Shown here: positions 28,772 to 32,625 of the stretch, one piece after another
Numbering within the stretch: position 1 is the stretch's first letter
How the letters are laid out: each line of letters starts with the position of its first letter
Virus record (IMG/VR): IMGVR_UViG_3300028920_001070
Span: 1 to 32,625 of that record
Direction: 5' to 3' (one strand)
Length of the DNA stretch: 32,625 nt
From: a virus
The notes under the pieces: generated by a model
Databases searched by the model: none
What the model was told of the DNA's origin: nothing
The model's input: only the letters and a program-made list of their open reading frames with translations
Made by a program: the position numbers and the translations under genes

Positions 28772-29628
28772 GCGAATGGAATGAACTTCAAAAAGTAAAG
28801 CGCAATCAAAATAAAATAATTGATTCCGATGTTGAATTATTCACAAATCGGGTGAAAAAAGTTCTTGACGATGTAAATACAAGTATAACCGTTATGATTC
28901 AAGATTATATGCAAACGAATAAATTAAAAGCGGTTAATTTTGAAATGCTTCTTGAACGCAAGGCGCAATTGGATCGCATTTTAATTGATACAGGATATTT
29001 CAATGCAGTTGATGATCTTATATTAAAGGAAACTGATATCCTTGATACGGTTCAAAGGCAATACAAAGTATTTGATTATGATGTAAAGTTCCTTGATCCT
29101 TCACAGATTGCATTAAAAGAATTGCAGAAAAATTCCGTTGTTACGTTCCAGGATATCGGAAGGAAGGCAACGAATCAAATATATCAAGGATTATATACAA
29201 CATTATTATCGGATGTTCCATTTGATGAAGCTGTTTCCGGGTTACGTCAAGTAATTGAAAAAACAGATCTTCAAAAATACGCGGGAACATATGCAAATAC
29301 TGCATATATGGAATTCATCCGAACAGCACATGCAACAACGGCGGAGCAAACAGGTTGGAAGCGGTTTCAATTCGTGGGACCGATTGATGGGAAGGTTTCG
29401 CATGAATATTGTTTTTTATATATTGGGAAGATATTAACAAAAGCCGAAATTGATAAAACAGATAATAATCAATTGCCGAACCCGTTTATCACCGGGGGCG
29501 GATATAATTGCCGTCATTTATGGCAAAATGTTCCGGATGATTATAAACTTACAAAAGAAGAACAATCCGGGATTGATCGTCAATTAAAGATTGTCGAAGA
29601 ACAGAAAAAGGAAAAGAAGGTTGCATGA
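28768..29628 (+). CDS. Head morphogenesis protein (Mu F / SPP1 gp7-like)
   Basis: The 286-residue protein starts at GTG 28768, overlapping the portal stop. The helical N-terminal region is followed by the typical end of the phage Mu F family: ANTAYMEFIRTAHATTAEQT, then KRFQFVGPIDGKVSHEYCFL and TGGGYNCRHLWQNVP. These contain the conserved Cys and His residues of the family, which usually bind near the portal inside the head and may enter the cell with the DNA. The gene order portal then Mu F protein is standard. Confidence 0.88.
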   Translation: MSEWNELQKVKRNQNKIIDSDVELFTNRVKKVLDDVNTSITVMIQDYMQTNKLKAVNFEMLLERKAQLDRILIDTGYFNAVDDLILKETDILDTVQRQYKVFDYDVKFLDPSQIALKELQKNSVVTFQDIGRKATNQIYQGLYTTLLSDVPFDEAVSGLRQVIEKTDLQKYAGTYANTAYMEFIRTAHATTAEQTGWKRFQFVGPIDGKVSHEYCFLYIGKILTKAEIDKTDNNQLPNPFITGGGYNCRHLWQNVPDDYKLTKEEQSGIDRQLKIVEEQKKEKKVA

Positions 29629-30062
29629 AGATTGTTATAAAATCTGATTTTAAAAAGAAGATCCCCTTTAAGCAACGGCAACCCGTATTGAATAAAATTG
29701 GCGTATATTTATCCGGAAGCATCAAGCGAAGAACTGAATTCAAAAATGTTGATCCGCAGGGCAAGCCGTTCAAGGCGTATTCAAAAAAATATGCTGATTA
29801 TAAAAACAGGGAAGGCGGATCCGGAAGTATTGTAAATTTGAAATCTGTTCTTCCTGTCAGTTCTCATATGGTTAATTCTGTTAATGTCGTGAATGTCAAT
29901 AATAATTTTGTTGAAGTAGGCGTTACGGGATTTAATGAAGATAAAGCTTTATACAATGAAGCGATGGGGCGGGAATTTTTGGGAATCAGTAAAGAAGATG
30001 ATAAAAAAATTGATCAGATTTTAGATAAATATATTACGGATGAATTAAATAAAAAATTATAA
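29625..30062 (+). CDS. Virion morphogenesis/tail completion-like protein
   Basis: The 145-residue protein matches the phage virion morphogenesis group (Mu gpG-like) in pattern. It has GSIKRRTEFKNVDPQGKPFK, then YSKKYADYKNREGGSGSIV, a hydrophobic strand pair (NFVEVGVTGFNEDKALYNEA), and GREFLGISKEDDKKIDQILD near the C-terminus. REFLG followed by a charged helix is characteristic. These proteins act in joining head and tail. It overlaps the preceding gene as ATGA. Confidence 0.7.
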   Translation: MKIVIKSDFKKKIPFKQRQPVLNKIGVYLSGSIKRRTEFKNVDPQGKPFKAYSKKYADYKNREGGSGSIVNLKSVLPVSSHMVNSVNVVNVNNNFVEVGVTGFNEDKALYNEAMGREFLGISKEDDKKIDQILDKYITDELNKKL

Positions 30063-30072
30063 GGGGCTTCAA

Positions 30073-30246
30073 ATGGCAGAAAAAAAATCAGTATCATTTC
30101 GGAAAGTAAAAAACGGTTATATCGTAAGGCTTGACATTGAAAAAAATACTTCAAAGGGATATGATTATAAGACTGAAGAATATGTTGCATCAAAGCCGAA
30201 GGAAGCAACCGAATTAATGAATTCATTAATCGGCAATGTTAAATAA
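30073..30246 (+). CDS. Small phage protein, unknown function
   Basis: The 57-residue gene starts at ATG 30073 with AAGGGG upstream. Its product has a short beta-rich part (SVSFRKVKNGYIVRLDIEKN) followed by YKTEEYVASKPKEATELMNS and a small helix. Similar small proteins are common between head completion and scaffold genes, with no known role. Its size and ribosome site support translation. Confidence 0.6.
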   Translation: MAEKKSVSFRKVKNGYIVRLDIEKNTSKGYDYKTEEYVASKPKEATELMNSLIGNVK

Positions 30247-30256
30247 AAGGCAATAC

Positions 30257-30268
30257 CACCGCCAGGTG
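30257..30268 (+). promoter_or_regulatory. Small hairpin before the scaffold gene (copy 1)
   Basis: CACC (30257-30260), GCCA, and GGTG (30265-30268) form a four-base stem and loop, followed by TAAAA and the scaffold ribosome site. A related hairpin with compensating bases lies before the capsid gene at 30968. Repetition suggests a shared leader element, but the stem is short. Confidence 0.4.
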
Positions 30269-30286
30269 TAAAAAGGAGTATATAAC

Positions 30287-30949
30287 ATGAATATGAATTT
30301 TTTTAGAATGTTTTTTGAAAAAGATGATGGCGCATCCGCAGGGGGCGCAACACAGATTCAAGATCCCCCCGCGCAACAGCAACCGCCAAAAGAGCCGGAG
30401 CCCCCCGCCGATGATGGAAAAGGGAAAATTCCATATGAGCGATTTAAGGAAGTAAATGAAAAAAAGAATCAAGCCGAACAGGAACTTGCAAGAATGAAAC
30501 AACAACAGGAAGATGCAGAAAAAAAGAAGCTTGAAGAACAAGGCAAGTTTCAGGATCTTGCTAAAAAAGCTGAAAAGGAAAAGAATGAAGCAATCGAAAA
30601 GGCACAAAAAGCCGAAGCAGAAAAAAATCAAAAGGCAATTGAATTCGAAATCGGGCTTGAAGCAAAAAACGAAGGCATTGCAGATGTAAAGGATGCTGTT
30701 AAATTAATTGATTTAAAAGATATAACCGTCAATGATGATGGAACAATTTCAGGGGTAAAGGAAGCAGTAACAAATTTGAAAAAGGAAAAACCATATTTGT
30801 TTAATAGCAAAGCCCCCGGGGTTCATACAGATCATGCGAAAAGCCCTAACGGCATGACAAAAGAAGAACTTTTAAAAGATCCGGTTTCATTAACAAAATT
30901 AAAACAAACGGATCCCGCTGAATATAAGCGGATTATGGGCAAAAAGTAA
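30287..30949 (+). CDS. Scaffolding protein
   Basis: The 220-residue protein has a Pro, Gln and Ala-rich N-terminal region, then KIPYERFKEVNEKKNQAEQE and a long coiled coil (about 48-125) typical of phage scaffolding proteins. The second half has AIEFEIGLEAKNEGIADVKD and VKLIDLKDITVNDDGTISGV and ends in basic KRIMGKK. Scaffolds guide head shell assembly and are then lost. The next gene is the capsid, which is the usual order. AAGGAG precedes ATG 30287. Confidence 0.85.
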   Translation: MNMNFFRMFFEKDDGASAGGATQIQDPPAQQQPPKEPEPPADDGKGKIPYERFKEVNEKKNQAEQELARMKQQQEDAEKKKLEEQGKFQDLAKKAEKEKNEAIEKAQKAEAEKNQKAIEFEIGLEAKNEGIADVKDAVKLIDLKDITVNDDGTISGVKEAVTNLKKEKPYLFNSKAPGVHTDHAKSPNGMTKEELLKDPVSLTKLKQTDPAEYKRIMGKK

Positions 30950-30967
30950 ATAATAAATATTGTCAAG

Positions 30968-30979
30968 CATCGCCGGATG
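30968..30979 (+). promoter_or_regulatory. Small hairpin before the capsid gene (copy 2)
   Basis: CATC (30968-30971), GCCG, and GATG (30976-30979) form a stem that corresponds to the copy at 30257. The third pair changes from C-G to T-A on both arms, and both copies are followed by TAAAA and an AGGA. A possible -35-like TTGACA lies downstream at 30995 without a matching -10, so this is listed only as a leader element. Confidence 0.4.
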
Positions 30980-31041
30980 TAAAATAGGATTAAATTGACA
31001 CAATGTTTATTTTAATAATTTTACATTTCGGAGGATTTACA

Positions 31042-32088
31042 ATGAAAATTTTTTCAATTCTTTTATTCGCAATCGGTATTCTTGCCGGGTTGCAAGATCC
31101 GAAAGGATTCGGATTATGTTTAATTGCAGGGATAATTGATCCTGAAGTATTGGGCGATATCGTACAAGATAAACTTGCAAATATGCTTCTTGGGATTCCC
31201 GATCTTGATTCAACAGATGAATTCCCGATCGGAACCCCCGGCACCTCTTGGGAAGTTCCTGTTAATGATCTTTTACCTGCATTTACAAGGAATGGGGAAG
31301 GCGTTACGCTTGTCCCGCAGAATTTAACACAATCAAGATATAAAATGGTTGTTCAGCGTTCAGGGCAAGCATACAGGGAACAGCGGATTGATAATCTTGT
31401 TACAGGCGATGCAAACAAATCAACATTGAATTTGGGAACAAGGATTGCTGAAAGGGCGCGGGATTATATAGTTCAATCAAGATTTTGGATTCTTGAAGGT
31501 GCGATTCCTTCATCAAATCGCAGATCAGCATTGGGGACTAATTTAACAACCGCCGAAATCGGAGCAGGGAAGGCATTAATCGGTGATAAATCATCTATGT
31601 TAAAATATGCATTAATGCATTCAAAAACATTTGAAGATCTGAATAATGCGGGCGCAATTGTATATCAAACAATGGCAAATGTTCTTGATCCGGGTTCGGG
31701 TTATTCATCAAGAATTAATCTTGGCGATACACCCCCGGCAAATTCAGTTCCAACGGTTCGCGGTTTAATTTGTGTTGTATCCGATTATTGCACAACAGTT
31801 GCGGGAACGCCTACGCAGTACGCGACATATTTATTAGGTCAAGGGGCAATGGGAATGTATTTTCAACAGCAGTTAAAAGTTGATGAAGATCAGGAACTTT
31901 TAATTGATGGCGGATACAAATATTTTGTTCCTAACGTTGATTTTGTTTTATGCTTGCATGGAACATCATACAACGAAGCATCAAATCCGCAAAGTTATAC
32001 GCAGGTAAATTTACAAAATACTGCAAATTATGCGCAGGTTTTTTCAAGTGCGAAAAATATTCTTGCGGTTCGTTTACAGCATAATTAG
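31042..32088 (+). CDS. Major capsid protein (HK97-like)
   Basis: The protein is 348 residues from ATG 31042, preceded by an ideal GGAGG. It has IIDPEVLGDIVQDKLANMLL, then FPIGTPGTSWEVPVNDLLPA and an extended loop-like region, RIAERARDYIVQSRFWILEG, SMLKYALMHSKTFEDLNNAG and a beta-rich end with VRGLICVVSDYCTT. This is the order of HK97-fold phage capsid proteins. Residues 2-17 (KIFSILLFAIGILAGL) form an unexpected hydrophobic N-terminus. An in-frame ATG at 31003 would add 13 residues but has a poorer ribosome site. A terminator follows. Confidence 0.85.
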   Translation: MKIFSILLFAIGILAGLQDPKGFGLCLIAGIIDPEVLGDIVQDKLANMLLGIPDLDSTDEFPIGTPGTSWEVPVNDLLPAFTRNGEGVTLVPQNLTQSRYKMVVQRSGQAYREQRIDNLVTGDANKSTLNLGTRIAERARDYIVQSRFWILEGAIPSSNRRSALGTNLTTAEIGAGKALIGDKSSMLKYALMHSKTFEDLNNAGAIVYQTMANVLDPGSGYSSRINLGDTPPANSVPTVRGLICVVSDYCTTVAGTPTQYATYLLGQGAMGMYFQQQLKVDEDQELLIDGGYKYFVPNVDFVLCLHGTSYNEASNPQSYTQVNLQNTANYAQVFSSAKNILAVRLQHN

Positions 32089-32100
32089 TTTAATTATTAA

Positions 32101-32130
32101 AGGGGGGGCAAATGCCCCCCTTGTTTTTAT
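32101..32130 (+). terminator. Intrinsic terminator after the capsid gene
   Basis: GGGGGGCA (32103-32110), AA, and TGCCCCCC (32113-32120) form an eight-base GC-rich stem, followed by TTGTTTTTAT and more T residues. It begins 13 bases after the capsid stop and would end or limit the highly expressed head operon. Read-through would supply the genes beyond. Confidence 0.9.
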
Positions 32131-32152
32131 TTTATTATTATAAGGATAAATT

Positions 32153-32512
32153 ATGGAAGTAGGAATAACAGGCGGTCAAACAGTTCCCGCAAGGAAAAAA
32201 ACAGTAATTGCAAATGTAAAAAGCGATACAGTAAATTTGATAGAAGGTAAAATTGACGGCAAGCGAAAAACAATGTTCGAATTGCCAAAATGTGATAAAA
32301 AATATTATAAAAAAAGTTTAGACGGTAAAAAAATCATAGAAATGACAGCAGAAGAAAAAGCAATAAAAGATCAGGAAATTCAGGATCAAGTTGATGCTAT
32401 AACAAAAGAACAATTAATTATTGCGAAACAAAATGAATTATTAAGACAACAAGCGATTAATGAATTAATATCAGAAAACAAATTAAATGCAGATGGATCA
32501 TTAAAAAAATAA
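32153..32512 (+). CDS. Charged phage protein, unknown function
   Basis: The 119-residue protein starts at ATG 32153 with AAGGAT upstream. The N-terminal part is basic and beta-rich (VPARKKTVIANVKSDTVNLI), the middle has YYKKSLDGKKIIEMTAEEKA, and the C-terminal half is a long charged helix (KDQEIQDQVDAITKEQLIIA). Position directly after the capsid gene suggests a head-associated or head-tail protein. No family is recognised. Confidence 0.6.
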   Translation: MEVGITGGQTVPARKKTVIANVKSDTVNLIEGKIDGKRKTMFELPKCDKKYYKKSLDGKKIIEMTAEEKAIKDQEIQDQVDAITKEQLIIAKQNELLRQQAINELISENKLNADGSLKK

Positions 32513-32513
32513 T

Positions 32514-32625
32514 ATGAGTATACAATTATTATTTCCATTTGACAATGCAAGCAATTATCAATTTGATACAAATAAAATTGTAGTTTCAGGCGGGAAAGTT
32601 TCATTGAAAATTGTTGATTTTCCTG
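32514..32625 (+). CDS. Start of a structural-region protein (3' end outside window)
   Basis: An ATG at 32514 follows the previous stop by one base and opens a frame that runs off the window. The first 37 residues (MSIQLLFPFDNASNYQFDTN, then KIVVSGGKVSLKIVDFP) look beta-rich, as in phage tail or decoration proteins with lectin-like domains. Too little is visible to assign a role. Confidence 0.55.
   Translation, partial: MSIQLLFPFDNASNYQFDTNKIVVSGGKVSLKIVDFP

Noticed and set aside
30995-31020. TTGACA before the capsid gene as a promoter
   Set aside because: No acceptable -10 box occurs at 16-18 bases; only AT-rich sequence is present.
1-32625. Minus-strand reading frames of 60-180 codons
   Set aside because: All lie opposite well-supported genes, lack ribosome sites and show no recognisable motifs.
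1-32625. Integration functions or attachment site
   Set aside because: No integrase, excisionase or att-like repeat is visible, and the tRNA has no flanking duplicate.

Overview
The window is a stretch of a tailed double-stranded DNA phage (or prophage) genome, with every recognised gene on the + strand. The evidence is a left-to-right run of phage modules: recombination and replication, lysis-type enzymes, a very large sugar and small-molecule modification region, then terminase, portal, head morphogenesis, scaffold and a HK97-type major capsid gene. The host cannot be named. Strong Shine-Dalgarno sites and four copies of an exact TTGACA-17 bp-TATAAT promoter point to a bacterium with an ordinary sigma-70 system. 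No integrase, repressor or attachment site is visible.

Layout. 1-2590: ribbon-helix-helix fragment, PD-(D/E)XK exonuclease, a putative annealing protein, SSB, and small basic or membrane proteins. 2587-2886: promoter with an operator-like palindrome, two leader hairpins and a CAU tRNA. 2887-6234: HNH endonuclease, replication protein with iteron-like repeats inside its gene, several small zinc-binding proteins, and a DNA methyltransferase. 6231-12327: a promoter, a membrane-anchored lysozyme or transglycosylase-like protein, then eight densely packed glycan genes ending in a sialyltransferase-like protein, a formyltransferase and a CMP-sugar synthetase. 12331-13322: an array of tiny genes sharing repeated boundaries, one interrupted by a stop codon. 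13319-13540: a promoter and a highly structured leader. 13541-24602: a second replication-type gene, a second lysis cassette and a second glycan and modification island (five glycosyltransferase-like genes counting all types, two DNA methyltransferases, two radical SAM enzymes, a HAD protein, a methyltransferase, a sulfotransferase-like protein). 24599-32625: packaging and head genes.

Two halves. Up to about 12.3 kb the DNA is richer in G+C and full of GAG, CTG and AAG codons. From about 13.5 kb it is AT-rich and almost lacks GAG and CTC. Both halves hold the same order of functions (replication protein, lysis enzyme, glycan genes), and several pairs are clear paralogs: replication C-terminal domain, DNA methyltransferase, and GT2 glycosyltransferase. 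The window therefore looks like a mosaic built from two related phage-type modules, with only one structural module.

How the parts may work together. The replication gene carries its own candidate origin. The methyltransferases probably protect the phage DNA. The two glycan islands could build or alter a host surface polysaccharide or decorate a phage protein. The formyltransferase, CMP-sugar synthetase and sialyltransferase-like trio suggests use of a nonulosonic acid or similar CMP-activated sugar. These functional links are inferences from families and gene order.
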